From the NCBI RefSeq assembly GCF_003063335.1, contig NZ_NERX01000002.1:186001-250000 (forward strand): a stretch of DNA of 64,000 nt, read 5' to 3'. The number at the start of each line of letters is the position of its first letter. The first letter of the stretch is position 1. Of the stretch, positions 33,713-44,451 are shown one piece after another. The notes under the pieces were generated by a model. That model saw nothing but the letters and a program-made list of their open reading frames with translations. It was not told where the DNA came from and made no database searches. Origin of the DNA: Limnohabitans sp. MMS-10A-192 (GTDB taxonomy: Bacteria; Pseudomonadota; Gammaproteobacteria; Burkholderiales; Burkholderiaceae_C). The position numbers and the translations under genes were made by a program.

Positions 33713-34423
33713 TTAAGAAGCTTCTTCCTGTGCGGGGCGTCGGGCCAAAATGATCTTGCCCAAGGCCAGCACCAACAAGGCACCTGCCACGCCCAAGCCA
33801 TAGCCCCAAGCTTTGTCCTGAGGGATGTAGGCGATCAAACCTGGATCGGTTTGCACCATGGTGCCTGCAATCCAGCCCAGCAGCATGCCGCCCACAGTGA
33901 TGATGATGGGGAAACGGTCCATGAGTTTAAGGACCAGTTGGCTGCCCCAGACGATGATCGGGATGCTGACCAGCAGGCCGAAGATCACCAGCGGCATTTG
34001 ATGATCGGCATTGCCCGAGGTTTGCGCGGCACCAGCGATGGCGATCACGTTGTCAATGGACATGACCAAATCCGCAATGATGACGGTTTTGACGGCACCC
34101 CAGAGTTTGTCGCTGCCCTTGATGTTGCCGTGGTCTTCGTCTTCGTCAGGGGTCAACAGTTTCACGCCGATCCAGATGAGCAACAAGGCGCCGACAAATT
34201 TGAGAAACGGAATGGCCAGCAGTGTGAGTGCGAAAAAGATCAGGATCACGCGCAGCACGATGGCACCGGCGGTGCCCCAAAGAATGCCTTTGGTGCGTTG
34301 GTGTGCGGGCAGTTGGCGGCAAGCCAAGGCAATCACCACGGCGTTGTCGCCACCCAGCAGGATGTCGATCATGATGATCTGGCCCACAGCGAACCAGAAA
34401 TGAGCGGTCAGAAATTCTTCCAC
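33713..34423 (-). CDS. TerC family integral membrane protein (YjbE-like)
   Basis: A 236-residue membrane protein with TerC signatures IDILLGGDNAVVIALACRQ near the N-terminus and IIADLVMSIDNVIAIAGAAQ in the middle. It differs from the first TerC protein (21448) in having a charged loop (TPDEDEDHGNIKGSDK). Likely metal export or tolerance, by family. The start is GTG at 34423 (VEEFLTAHFW) with AAAGGA upstream; the open frame before it runs through the sucCD terminator. Unlike the other TerC gene it has no riboswitch. Confidence 0.86.
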   Translation of the reverse strand: MEEFLTAHFWFAVGQIIMIDILLGGDNAVVIALACRQLPAHQRTKGILWGTAGAIVLRVILIFFALTLLAIPFLKFVGALLLIWIGVKLLTPDEDEDHGNIKGSDKLWGAVKTVIIADLVMSIDNVIAIAGAAQTSGNADHQMPLVIFGLLVSIPIIVWGSQLVLKLMDRFPIIITVGGMLLGWIAGTMVQTDPGLIAYIPQDKAWGYGLGVAGALLVLALGKIILARRPAQEEAS

Positions 34424-34470
34424 GGTGTTCCTTTGATCGCCTGTTGATGTTTGGCGAAACTTGATTTCAA

Positions 34471-34509
34471 AAAACGGAAAGCCGGATTGTCCCGCAGGAC
34501 ATCCGGCTT
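34471..34509 (-). terminator. Rho-independent terminator after sucCD
   Basis: Read on the minus strand, AAGCCGGAT (34509-34501) pairs with ATCCGGCTT (34487-34479), with an inner GTCC/GGAC stem, and is followed by CCGTTTTTTG. It lies 44 bp past the sucD stop. Confidence 0.88.
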
Positions 34510-34552
34510 CGGTATTGTGGCAAACCACAGCCGCCCGTAAGCGGCTCAGAGT

Positions 34553-35449
34553 TTACTTCAGCTGGGCCTTGAGCAATTTGCCCAGTTCAGACGGATTGCG
34601 CGTGACGATGAAGCCGCACTCTTCCATGATGGCCAGCTTGGCATCGGCCGTGTCGGCACCGCCAGAGATCAAGGCACCAGCATGGCCCATGCGCTTGCCG
34701 GGAGGGGCAGTCACACCAGCGATGAAGCCAACCACGGGCTTTTTCATGTTGGCCTTGCACCACTGAGCGGCTTCGGCTTCGTCTGGACCGCCGATTTCAC
34801 CGATCATGATGACGGCGTCGGTGTCTGGATCGTCGTTGAAAGCCTTCATCACGTCGATGTGCTTCAAACCGTTGATCGGGTCACCACCGATACCGACGGC
34901 GCTGGACTGGCCCAGGCCCACTTCGGTCAACATCGCCACGGCTTCATAGGTCAAAGTGCCCGAACGGGACACCACGCCGATGCGGCCTTTGCGGTGGATG
35001 TGACCGGGCATGATGCCGATCTTGATTTCGTCAGGGGTGATGAGACCGGGGCAGTTGGGGCCGAGCAGCAGCGTGCGCTTGCCGCCAGCGGCTTCCTTGG
35101 CCTTCATCTTGTTGCGCACTTCGAGCATGTCACGGACTGGAATGCCTTCGGTGATACAGATGGCCATGTCCAAGTCGGCTTCCACGGCTTCCCAGATGGC
35201 GGCTGCTGCGCCTGCTGGGGGCACGTAGATCACGGACACGGTCGCGCCAGTTTGTGTGGCGGCTTCCTTGACGGAGGCGTAGATTGGGATGTTGAAGATG
35301 GACTCGCCAGCCTTCTTGGGGTTCACACCTGCGACGAAGCAGTTCTTGCCGTTCGCGTATTCCTGGCACTTTTCAGTGTGGAACTGACCGGTTTTGCCGG
35401 TGATACCTTGGGTGATGACTTTGGTGTCTTTGTTGATGTAGATCGACAT
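34553..35449 (-). CDS. sucD: Succinyl-CoA ligase, alpha subunit
   Basis: A 298-residue SucD that, with SucC, turns succinyl-CoA into succinate in the TCA cycle while making ATP or GTP. The CoA-binding N-terminus is [20 protein letters not shown], and the phosphohistidine region includes [12 protein letters not shown] and [17 protein letters not shown]. Length is standard (about 290-300). It starts 9 bp after the sucC stop, and a strong terminator follows it. Confidence 0.96.
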   Translation of the reverse strand: MSIYINKDTKVITQGITGKTGQFHTEKCQEYANGKNCFVAGVNPKKAGESIFNIPIYASVKEAATQTGATVSVIYVPPAGAAAAIWEAVEADLDMAICITEGIPVRDMLEVRNKMKAKEAAGGKRTLLLGPNCPGLITPDEIKIGIMPGHIHRKGRIGVVSRSGTLTYEAVAMLTEVGLGQSSAVGIGGDPINGLKHIDVMKAFNDDPDTDAVIMIGEIGGPDEAEAAQWCKANMKKPVVGFIAGVTAPPGKRMGHAGALISGGADTADAKLAIMEECGFIVTRNPSELGKLLKAQLK

Positions 35450-35458
35450 GTGTGTTCC

Positions 35459-36619
<1,161 letters not shown>

Positions 36620-36794
36620 GAGGTCTTCTCTCAGTGGGTAGTTGATTGACCGGCCCGCTGGGGTGATTCACCCGCCAGCAGGCGCTGGACACTGCAGCCT
36701 GCGACTGTATCATGCTGCAACGCACCAATACTGAGCCCGGCGTCTTACAGCGACATGACGCAGCGTGCTTGATTTCATGAGGAAGTACACACAA

Positions 36795-37718
36795 ATGGCC
36801 AAAATCTTCATCGACGGCGAAGCCGGCACCACCGGTTTGCAAATCCGCGAGCGCCTGGCGCTCATGCCCCAAGTGCAGGTGCTGAGCATCGATCCAGCCC
36901 GCCGCAAGGACCCGCAAGCCAAGCGCGAATTGATGGCCGAAGCCGATTTGGTGGTGCTGTGCCTGCACGACGATGCCGCCATCGAGTCGGTGGCCATGAT
37001 CGACAGCCTGACCGGCCAAAAGCCACGCATTGTGGACGCGTCCACCGCGCACCGCTGCAACCCCGGATGGGTTTATGGCTTTCCTGAACTGGCTGATGGC
37101 CAACGTGCGGCCGTGATCGCCGCAGACCGTGTGGCCAACCCCGGTTGCTACGCCACAGGCGCCATTGCCTTGCTGCGCCCCCTGGTGCAAGCCGGTTTGG
37201 TGCCTGCCAACTACCCGGTCTGCTTGCCGTCGGTCAGTGGTTATTCGGGCGGTGGCCGCACCATGATCGAAGACTACGAAGCGGGCAAAGCACCTTTGTA
37301 CGAAGCCTATGCCTTGGGCCTCCAGCACAAGCACATCCCTGAAATCATGCGCTTCACGGGCCTGACTTGCCGTCCGCTGTTTGTGCCGGCGGTGGGCAAT
37401 TTCCGCCAGGGCATGTTGGTCCAACTGCCCTTGCACTTGGACGCCCTGCCCGGCCAGCCCAAAGCCGCTGATTTGCACGAAGCCTTGCGTGCCCACTATG
37501 CGGCCAGCCAAGCGGCAGGCGGCTGGGTCAGCGTGGAGCCCGCAACCGAAAACGGCAAGCTCGATGCGCTGGCGCTCAACGACACCAACAAGCTGGAGTT
37601 GCGCGTGTTTGCCAACGAAGAGGCGCGCCATGCGGTGCTGATCGCGCGTTTGGACAACCTGGGCAAGGGCGCCAGCGGCGCGGCGGTGCAAAACATCCAG
37701 TTGATGCTGTGTTTGTGA
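36795..37718 (+). CDS. argC: N-acetyl-gamma-glutamyl-phosphate reductase (type 2)
   Basis: A 307-residue ArgC of the shorter type-2 form. It reduces N-acetylglutamyl phosphate with NADPH, the third step of arginine synthesis. The cofactor start is [19 protein letters not shown], and the catalytic Cys is in [11 protein letters not shown] near residue 118. [15 protein letters not shown] is typical of the type. The frame opens at 36765; the ATG at 36795 has GAGGAAG upstream and the conserved N-terminus. No other arginine genes are adjacent. Confidence 0.92.
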   Translation: MAKIFIDGEAGTTGLQIRERLALMPQVQVLSIDPARRKDPQAKRELMAEADLVVLCLHDDAAIESVAMIDSLTGQKPRIVDASTAHRCNPGWVYGFPELADGQRAAVIAADRVANPGCYATGAIALLRPLVQAGLVPANYPVCLPSVSGYSGGGRTMIEDYEAGKAPLYEAYALGLQHKHIPEIMRFTGLTCRPLFVPAVGNFRQGMLVQLPLHLDALPGQPKAADLHEALRAHYAASQAAGGWVSVEPATENGKLDALALNDTNKLELRVFANEEARHAVLIARLDNLGKGASGAAVQNIQLMLCL

Positions 37719-37768
37719 GCCAAGGCACCGACGGCATTTGCATTTTTCGGGACACTGCAACCATCGAC

Positions 37769-37878
37769 AGAGCCTTCTGACGGCTCTCTCCAGCTTGATG
37801 AGCCCTTTCGAGGGCACGACGAAGCAAGATGGTTGCCCTGTCATCAGGGTGGTTCATTGGGGTAGCCCTCAGAGGGCT
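37769..37878 (+). other. Cluster of four small hairpins between argC and recX
   Basis: Four stem-loops follow one another: AGAGCC/GGCTCT (37769-37787), GCCCT-TTCG-AGGGC (37802-37815), CCCTG-TCAT-CAGGG (37836-37849) and AGCCCT-CAG-AGGGCT followed by TT (37864-37880). The genes on both sides converge. The last one may be a weak terminator for argC; the group might be a processed RNA. Confidence 0.35.
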
Positions 37879-37900
37879 TTGCCCGGTCTGCAAACGGCGC

Positions 37901-38386
37901 TCATTCGTCTTCACAGCCTTGCACCACGCGGCGGACCACCTCGGCGGCAAAGCCCCGGGTGATCAAAAAGCGCATTTGCCTGGCCCGCTCATGGGCATCG
38001 GCAGGTGCCTGACCGAATTTCTTGCGCCAGACTTCTTGTGCGCGGCTCAATTCGGTGTCGCGCAACCCTTCCATCGCTTGGGCCACTGCCTCGCCAGACA
38101 GACCTTTGGCGGCCAGTTCTTGCCGAACACGGGCCGCGCCCAGCTTGCCGGCACGGCGGTGGACCACCGATTCGATGGCCCGCCCGTCGTTGATGAAATC
38201 CCGCGCTTGCAACTCGTCCAGCGCTTTGGCCAGCTCGCCCGGCGTTTCCTCGTGCGGTGCCAGTTTGCGCTCCAGCTCTGCCCGGGAATGCTCGCGCTGG
38301 CTCAAAAGCCGCAAGGCGCGGCCTTTGAGTGAGGGCTGAAACCCCAAACCCTTGCGGGTTCCGGGCGCCTTGGGTGCACTGTTCAT
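37901..38386 (-). CDS. recX: Regulatory protein RecX
   Basis: A 161-residue RecX, which caps and inhibits RecA filaments. The three-helix repeats are visible as LRLLSQREHSRAELERKL, LDELQARDFINDGRAIESVV, and MRFLITRGFAAEVVRRVV. It follows recA by 8 bp on the same strand, the common recA-recX order, so it should be induced together with recA during DNA damage. Confidence 0.92.
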   Translation of the reverse strand: MNSAPKAPGTRKGLGFQPSLKGRALRLLSQREHSRAELERKLAPHEETPGELAKALDELQARDFINDGRAIESVVHRRAGKLGAARVRQELAAKGLSGEAVAQAMEGLRDTELSRAQEVWRKKFGQAPADAHERARQMRFLITRGFAAEVVRRVVQGCEDE

Positions 38387-38394
38387 GCTGCGCC

Positions 38395-39486
<1,092 letters not shown>

Positions 39487-39546
39487 GGAAATCTCCTTGA
39501 ATATCAATGGTTTGGGGCATCCGCTCCCTTGAAAGCTTGTGCTTTA

Positions 39547-39562
39547 CTGGATGCGTGAACAG
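39547..39562. promoter_or_regulatory. LexA-box candidate upstream of recA
   Basis: CTG-GATGCGTGAA-CAG keeps the CTG-N10-CAG spacing of a LexA site, and the right side extends to ACAG. It lies about 60 bp upstream of the recA start, where an SOS operator is expected. The left half deviates from CTGT. Confidence 0.45.
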
Positions 39563-39628
39563 TACTGTAAACGAACTGTACAAACGAGTAAACCATATTT
39601 TTGGTCAGTTTGCCTTATCATTTACGGC

Positions 39629-40132
39629 ATGGCCGATGCACCACTTGTCACCCCCACAGACCCCTCCAAAACAGTGGACGACCGCTGGCGTCAAACCCAT
39701 TTGGGACGCCTGCTGGGCCACGCCATGCGGCGCTTTGACGAGCGGGTCTTGCACCTGATGGCCCACAACGAAGGCGTGCCTTTGGCCTTGTCGAACCTGG
39801 CCGCTCGCGACCAGATCAGCGCGGCGCATGTGCACATCACGCGCCACTTGGCGATCGAAGGCTCGCGGCTGACCGATCTGGCGCAAGCTGCGGGCATGAG
39901 CAAGCAGGCCATGGGCGACTTGGTGGACCAGTGCACGGCCTGGGGCTTGGTGCAAAGACAAAGTGATTTGCAGGACGCCCGCGCCAAGCGTGTCGTGTTC
40001 ACCGCCGATGGCTTGGCCTGGTTGCAAGCCTTCAAAGATGCTGTGGCGCAAGCCGAAGCGGAATTCAGGGACGCCGTGGGTCAGGATGTGGCCACGGTGG
40101 TGGCCTTGGGCCTGGAGGCGTATGCGCATTGA
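39629..40132 (+). CDS. MarR family winged-helix regulator
   Basis: A 167-residue transcription factor. The winged-helix core is at about residues 50-120: LAIEGSRLTDLAQAAGMSKQ, then AMGDLVDQCTAWGLVQRQ and the wing SDLQDARAKRVVFT. MarR proteins usually repress a nearby transporter or detoxification gene in response to a phenolic or similar ligand; no such target stands out next to it. Divergent from recA (142 bp between starts). The open frame upstream to 39539 is excluded because it would overlap the recA control region. Confidence 0.82.
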   Translation: MADAPLVTPTDPSKTVDDRWRQTHLGRLLGHAMRRFDERVLHLMAHNEGVPLALSNLAARDQISAAHVHITRHLAIEGSRLTDLAQAAGMSKQAMGDLVDQCTAWGLVQRQSDLQDARAKRVVFTADGLAWLQAFKDAVAQAEAEFRDAVGQDVATVVALGLEAYAH

Positions 40133-40254
40133 TGTCAGTCGGGGTTGACCTCAAGGTCGACCTCTCGCCCGATCAGCCGCGGCCTGACACTAAAATCAGC
40201 TCAAGCGCCCGATATACACCTCAAAAAAGCCAGCATCTACAACAGGAGACAGCC

Positions 40255-40929
40255 ATGCGAATTCTCATTGCCGAAGACGACCAGGTGCTTGCCGATGGTT
40301 TGTTGCGCACCCTGCGCAACGCGGGGGCGGCGGTGGACCATGTGGCCAGCGGCAGCGAGGCCGATGCGGCCCTCATGACCAACAACGAATTTGATCTGCT
40401 GATCCTGGATTTGGGGCTGCCCCGCATGCATGGTCTGGAAGTGCTCAAGCGTTTGCGTTCCAGAGGTTCTGTTTTGCCCGTGCTGATCCTCACGGCCGCT
40501 GACAGCGTGGAAGAGCGCGTCAAAGGGTTGGACTATGGCGCAGACGATTACATGGCCAAGCCCTTCAGCTTGCAAGAACTCGAAGCGCGTGTGCGCGCCT
40601 TGACCCGTCGCGGCATGGGCGGCGCCACTTCCCAGATCAAGCACGGGCCACTGATCTATGACCAGTCCGGTCGCGTCGCCACCATCGACGGCAAGATGGT
40701 TGAGCTGTCAGCCCGCGAGTTGGGCTTGCTCGAAGTGCTGCTTCAGCGTGCGGGCCGTCTGGTCAGCAAAGACCAGTTGGTTGAGCGCTTGTGTGAATGG
40801 GGCGAAGAGGTCAGCAACAACGCGATCGAGGTGTACATCCACCGTCTGCGCAAGAAAATCGAAAAAGGCCCGATCCGCATTGCCACGGTACGTGGCTTGG
40901 GCTACTGCCTCGAGAAAATTCCTGGTTGA
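40255..40929 (+). CDS. OmpR-family response regulator (TctD/QseB type)
   Basis: A 224-residue regulator. The receiver domain has the acidic pocket AEDD at residues 6-9, the phospho-acceptor D52 (LLILDLGLP) and the conserved Lys in DDYMAKPF. The C-terminal winged helix includes ELGLLEVLLQRAGRLVSKDQ and IEVYIHRLRKKIEKG. The ribosome-binding site ACAGGAGA precedes the ATG. The partner kinase gene starts 49 bp downstream. The stimulus is unknown; the TctDE relatives respond to carboxylates. Confidence 0.92.
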   Translation: MRILIAEDDQVLADGLLRTLRNAGAAVDHVASGSEADAALMTNNEFDLLILDLGLPRMHGLEVLKRLRSRGSVLPVLILTAADSVEERVKGLDYGADDYMAKPFSLQELEARVRALTRRGMGGATSQIKHGPLIYDQSGRVATIDGKMVELSARELGLLEVLLQRAGRLVSKDQLVERLCEWGEEVSNNAIEVYIHRLRKKIEKGPIRIATVRGLGYCLEKIPG

Positions 40930-40978
40930 ACGTGCCCGGCTTGCTCACCCCAACCTCGGCCTTCGTGCCCACTGAGCC

Positions 40979-42439
40979 ATGAAGTCCAAGGGCTGGAGTG
41001 TCAAGCTTTTCAAACGCGAACAACGTTCGCTTTTCGGGGAAATCCTGGATTGGATGCTGACCCCGCTGCTGCTCTTGTGGCCCATCAGTCTGGCTTTGAC
41101 CTGGCTGGTGGCGCAAGGCCTGGCCAACAAGCCGTTTGACCGTGCCATGGTCTACAACGTGCAAGCGCTGGCGCAACAGGTCAAGCTGGGCGCTGACAAA
41201 AAAGTCCAGTTCAACCTGCCTCAGCCTGCCAGCGAATTGCTGCGTGCCGATGAGACCGATCTCGTTTATTACCAAGTGCGCGGGGCGAACAACGAGCATT
41301 TGAGCGGTGACCGCGATGTGCCTTTGCCATTGGACGACGAGGACAAGGGCAGCAGTTACGAAGTGCACATTCGCGATGACGAAATGCGCGGCATGGAAGT
41401 GCGCGTGGCCTACACCTGGATCCGCCTCGACGCCGATGGCAAGCGGCCTGCGCTGGTGCAAGTGGCAGAGACCCGTGAAAAACGCTCCGTGCTGGCCGCA
41501 GAGATCATCAAGGGGGTGATGCTGCCCCAGTTTGCCTTGCTGCCCTTGGCGGTGCTCTTGGTGTGGCTGGCGCTGGTGCGCGGCATCAAGCCTTTGTCCG
41601 AGCTGGAAGAGCGCATCCGTGCCCGCAAACCCGACGACTTGAGCCCTTTGGACGACAAGGCGGTGCCCATGGAAGTGGCGCCACTGGTGCTGTCGGTGAA
41701 TGACCTGCTTGAACGGCTGAAAGACTCCATCGTCACGCAAAAGCGTTTTTTGGCCGATGCGGCGCACCAGCTCAAGACACCGCTGGCAGGCTTGCGCATG
41801 CAGGCTGACCTCGCGCAACGCTCAGGCTCCAGCGAAGAAGACCTCAAAAAATCGCTGCAGCAAATTGGCCGCGCCAGCGTGCAAGCCACCCACACCGTGA
41901 ACCAGTTGTTGTCTTTGGCGCGGGCCGAGGGTGGCGGGACCAGCGTGCCCCAGCAAGCCTGCGACATGGTCCGATTGGTCAGCGATGTGCTGCAAGACAG
42001 CTTGCCCCGCGCCATGGACAAGGGTCTGGACCTGGGCTACGAGGGCGTGGACGCCGATACCCCCGGCGTGAAAGTGACGGGCAACCCCATCTTGCTCAAG
42101 GAGATGGTGCGCAACCTGGTCGAAAACGCCATCCACTACACCCCTTCCACGGCGCAGCGGCCGGGCGTGATCACGGTGCGCGTGTTGGTTGACCCTTACA
42201 GCAAGGCGCTGGTCTTGCAGGTCGAAGACAACGGCCCGGGCATTCCGGTGCCCGAGCGCGATCTGGTGTTCCAGCCGTTTTACAGAGCCTTGGGCACCAA
42301 CGTGGATGGCTCAGGCCTGGGCCTGCCCATCGTCAAGGAAATTGCGCAGCAGCACGGCGCCACGGTCAGCATTGCCCCGACGTTTGAGAACCAGACGCCG
42401 CCTGGCGCGTGCTTTACGCTGCGCTTCAGAGTCTTTTGA
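40979..42439 (+). CDS. Sensor histidine kinase (TctE/QseC type)
   Basis: A 486-residue inner-membrane kinase. Helix 1 is at about residues 20-45 (MLTPLLLLWPISLALTWLVA), a periplasmic 2CSK-N-type sensor domain follows, and helix 2 (VMLPQFALLPLAVLLVWLAL) is near 180-200. The phospho-acceptor is H263 in FLADAAHQLKTPLAGLRMQA. The ATP-binding domain has the N box LVENAIHY, G1 VEDNGPGIP and G2 GSGLGLPIVKEIA. It pairs with the response regulator just upstream. Confidence 0.92.
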   Translation: MKSKGWSVKLFKREQRSLFGEILDWMLTPLLLLWPISLALTWLVAQGLANKPFDRAMVYNVQALAQQVKLGADKKVQFNLPQPASELLRADETDLVYYQVRGANNEHLSGDRDVPLPLDDEDKGSSYEVHIRDDEMRGMEVRVAYTWIRLDADGKRPALVQVAETREKRSVLAAEIIKGVMLPQFALLPLAVLLVWLALVRGIKPLSELEERIRARKPDDLSPLDDKAVPMEVAPLVLSVNDLLERLKDSIVTQKRFLADAAHQLKTPLAGLRMQADLAQRSGSSEEDLKKSLQQIGRASVQATHTVNQLLSLARAEGGGTSVPQQACDMVRLVSDVLQDSLPRAMDKGLDLGYEGVDADTPGVKVTGNPILLKEMVRNLVENAIHYTPSTAQRPGVITVRVLVDPYSKALVLQVEDNGPGIPVPERDLVFQPFYRALGTNVDGSGLGLPIVKEIAQQHGATVSIAPTFENQTPPGACFTLRFRVF

Positions 42440-42463
42440 GCCCGGGCCAGGCGCCAAAACTAC

Positions 42464-43123
42464 TCAGGCAGGTTTGCCCATGTTGAGCTGCAGGCGTTCA
42501 CGCTCCATCACGCGGGCCACGGCAGGCACCGCCGAAACCTTTTGCACAAAGGCCCACAGCTCGGGGTGCTCTTCGGGCGTGATGCCGGCAATCGTGCCCC
42601 AACGGGTCAAGGTCAAGCTGTAGGCGTCGAGCACGCCGAACTGCTCTCCGCTCAACCAAGCCTGGCCTTTGGCGGCTGCGGCTTTGACCAAGGCCTGCAA
42701 CTCACCCAACATGCCCCGGAACAACTGCGTGTTGTAGGGCTTGAGCGCTGCCTGCACTTCGGGCAAATCTGAAAACTTTTGCGGCATGAAGATGTGCGTG
42801 AAGGTCGGGTGCACCGTGTTGTTCATCCAGGCCAGTGTGGAGATGGCTTGTGCGCGGGCAATGGGCTCGGTGGGCAAGAAGCCCGCCTGCGGGAAGAGCT
42901 GGTCCAGGTGCAGCACGATCGCCACGATCTGGGTGACGACCTGACCGTTGTTGACCAGCACAGGCACTTGGCCGCGCGGGTTGATGGCTTTGTACTCCTC
43001 GCTGTTTTGCTCGCCTTTGTGCAGCTTGACCATGTGTGGTTCAAACTCCGCGCCGCTCATCTCGAGCAGCACATGGGGCACAAAAGAACAGGCGCCAGGG
43101 GCGAAATACAGTGTCAGGCTCAT
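42464..43123 (-). CDS. Glutathione S-transferase (beta/GstB-like)
   Basis: A 219-residue GST. The N-terminal domain begins LTLYFAPGACSFVPHVLLEM, with Cys in the beta-class position, then NPRGQVPVLVNNGQVVTQIV. The helical C-domain contains WLSGEQFGVLDAYSLTLTRW. It probably conjugates or reduces electrophiles with glutathione; the substrate is not known. It converges with the kinase gene. A small membrane-protein gene lies 18 bp upstream on the same strand. Confidence 0.87.
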   Translation of the reverse strand: MSLTLYFAPGACSFVPHVLLEMSGAEFEPHMVKLHKGEQNSEEYKAINPRGQVPVLVNNGQVVTQIVAIVLHLDQLFPQAGFLPTEPIARAQAISTLAWMNNTVHPTFTHIFMPQKFSDLPEVQAALKPYNTQLFRGMLGELQALVKAAAAKGQAWLSGEQFGVLDAYSLTLTRWGTIAGITPEEHPELWAFVQKVSAVPAVARVMERERLQLNMGKPA

Positions 43124-43141
43124 GGGGTCTCCGATAGGGGG

Positions 43142-43519
43142 TTAATTGGATGCGGGCTTGGCCTGCGTTGCCGTGGCAGGCGCTGTGTTCACCGGCGCAA
43201 CTCCGGCAGCGGACGGAACGACTGCCGCTGGCGTGGATTTGGCGGGCAAGACTTCGGGCGCTTTGCCAGCAGGCGCAGCAGCCGCTTCAGAAGCTGGTGC
43301 AGCGGGCGAAGGCGAAGACGCAGACGAAGGCGCAGGTGCGGAGGCAGCCTGCCCAGGCAGCGTGAACTGCAAGGCTTCGGGCTTGATTTGTTGCTGCAAG
43401 CGCTCTGGCTCGCGTTGCACATTGGGGCCCCAGCCCCAGCGGGCAAAGGCGTCCCACTGCCAAGCCATCGTGATGACGTTGAGCAGCAGCAACAGGGCAA
43501 TCCACCAGCGGATTTTCAT
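43142..43519 (-). CDS. Small single-helix membrane protein with Ala/Pro-rich tail
   Basis: A 125-residue protein of unknown function. One N-terminal membrane helix (RWWIALLLLLNVITMAWQW) is followed by about 30 residues (GPNVQREPERLQQQIKPEAL) and a low-complexity tail rich in Ala, Pro and Ser. The start overlaps the birA stop by 4 bp, so it is translated with birA. Similar small proteins follow birA in related genomes as far as I recall; sometimes they are joined to SPOR domains, which is absent here. Confidence 0.65.
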   Translation of the reverse strand: MKIRWWIALLLLLNVITMAWQWDAFARWGWGPNVQREPERLQQQIKPEALQFTLPGQAASAPAPSSASSPSPAAPASEAAAAPAGKAPEVLPAKSTPAAVVPSAAGVAPVNTAPATATQAKPASN

Positions 43520-44289
43520 GGTTGGTCCTCGGCAAAGGGGCGCACGCTGACTTCGGAACTGTGGATGTCCACCACGCCAGCATCGGTCTGCAATCGTAGC
43601 GCACCGCTGGCGCTGACACCCCGCGAAGTGCCCTGCAGCCCATCGCTGGTGTGCACGCGTCGGCCTTTGAGCACGTCACGCGCTTCAAAGCGTGCTTGCA
43701 GGGGGGCAAAGCCGGTGGTCTCAAAAGCCAAAATGGTCTGGATCAAGGGCGCCGCAACGCGCGCCAGTGCCGCAGCAGCGGTCGCGTCAGGCCAGCATTC
43801 GGTCAAGGCGGCAGGCGGGGTGTTCAGGCCATCGGCCGGGCGCGGGCGGATGTTCAGGCCGACACCGATCACCACCTGGCTGCGCCCCCCCATGCTGGCG
43901 GCTTCCACCAGAATGCCGCCCAGTTTGCGCTCTTGCATCCACAAATCGTTGGGCCATTTCAAGCGCACATCGGGGTGCAGGCTTTCGGCCAGGCTCAGAC
44001 CCACCGCCAAGGACAGGCCCGACCAGTCTTGGGGGGCGATGGGCAGGCTCAGCGAGAAGGTCAGTGAATCACCCGGCTGGCTTTGCCACACGCGGCCCAT
44101 GCGGCCACGGCCTGCAGTTTGCCGCTCGGCCACCAGCAGCGTGGGCTCAAGCCGGCCTGCGCGGGCGCGCCGCATGAGTTCGCTGTTGCTGGAGTCGATC
44201 TCGGGCAGGATCTCGACGGTGAAGTCGGGCAGCCAGGGAAAGACTTGCTCCCAGATGGCTTCAGCGGGCCAGGCGGTGGGGGTCATCAT
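43516..44289 (-). CDS. birA: Biotin--[acetyl-CoA-carboxylase] ligase, catalytic form without HTH
   Basis: A 257-residue biotin protein ligase. It makes biotinyl-AMP and attaches biotin to the carboxyl-carrier protein. The biotin/ATP loop is AERQTAGRGRMGRVWQSQPG near residues 54-73; LKWPNDLWMQERKLGGILVE and VVIGVGLNI follow, with a short C-terminal SH3-like cap (DAGVVDIHSSEVSV). The N-terminal DNA-binding domain of the E. coli protein is missing, so this form should not act as a repressor. The start has two adjacent ATGs (44289, 44286). Confidence 0.9.
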   Translation of the reverse strand: MMTPTAWPAEAIWEQVFPWLPDFTVEILPEIDSSNSELMRRARAGRLEPTLLVAERQTAGRGRMGRVWQSQPGDSLTFSLSLPIAPQDWSGLSLAVGLSLAESLHPDVRLKWPNDLWMQERKLGGILVEAASMGGRSQVVIGVGLNIRPRPADGLNTPPAALTECWPDATAAAALARVAAPLIQTILAFETTGFAPLQARFEARDVLKGRRVHTSDGLQGTSRGVSASGALRLQTDAGVVDIHSSEVSVRPFAEDQP

Positions 44290-44344
44290 GAGAAAAATGC
44301 CAAGCAGGGTGTCATTGCGAAAAGGGCGCTCACTTCATGGCTGG

Positions 44345-44434
44345 CGTCATCGCGAGCGAAGCGTGGCGATCCAGCGTGTTTGCGGTCTTGCTTGGAGTCT
44401 GGATGGCCACGTCGCTGCGCTCCTCGCCATGACG
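44345..44434. repeat. Dispersed inverted repeat (GTCATCGCGAGCGAAGCG type)
   Basis: A 90-bp element whose ends, CGTCATCGCGAGCG and CGCTCCTCGCCATGACG, are near-complementary, with GGCGATCCAG and CTGGATGGCC inside. It lies between birA and the SET-domain gene. The sequence type is one I recognise as a common dispersed repeat in bacteria. No coding function. Confidence 0.6.
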
Positions 44435-44451
44435 GCTTGTGAGGCGCAATG

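Noticed and set aside
34424..34552. A possible second yybP-ykoY riboswitch before the other TerC gene
   Set aside because: The leader is short, is filled by the sucCD terminator, and has none of the GGGGAGTAG or GAGCAAGACC marks.
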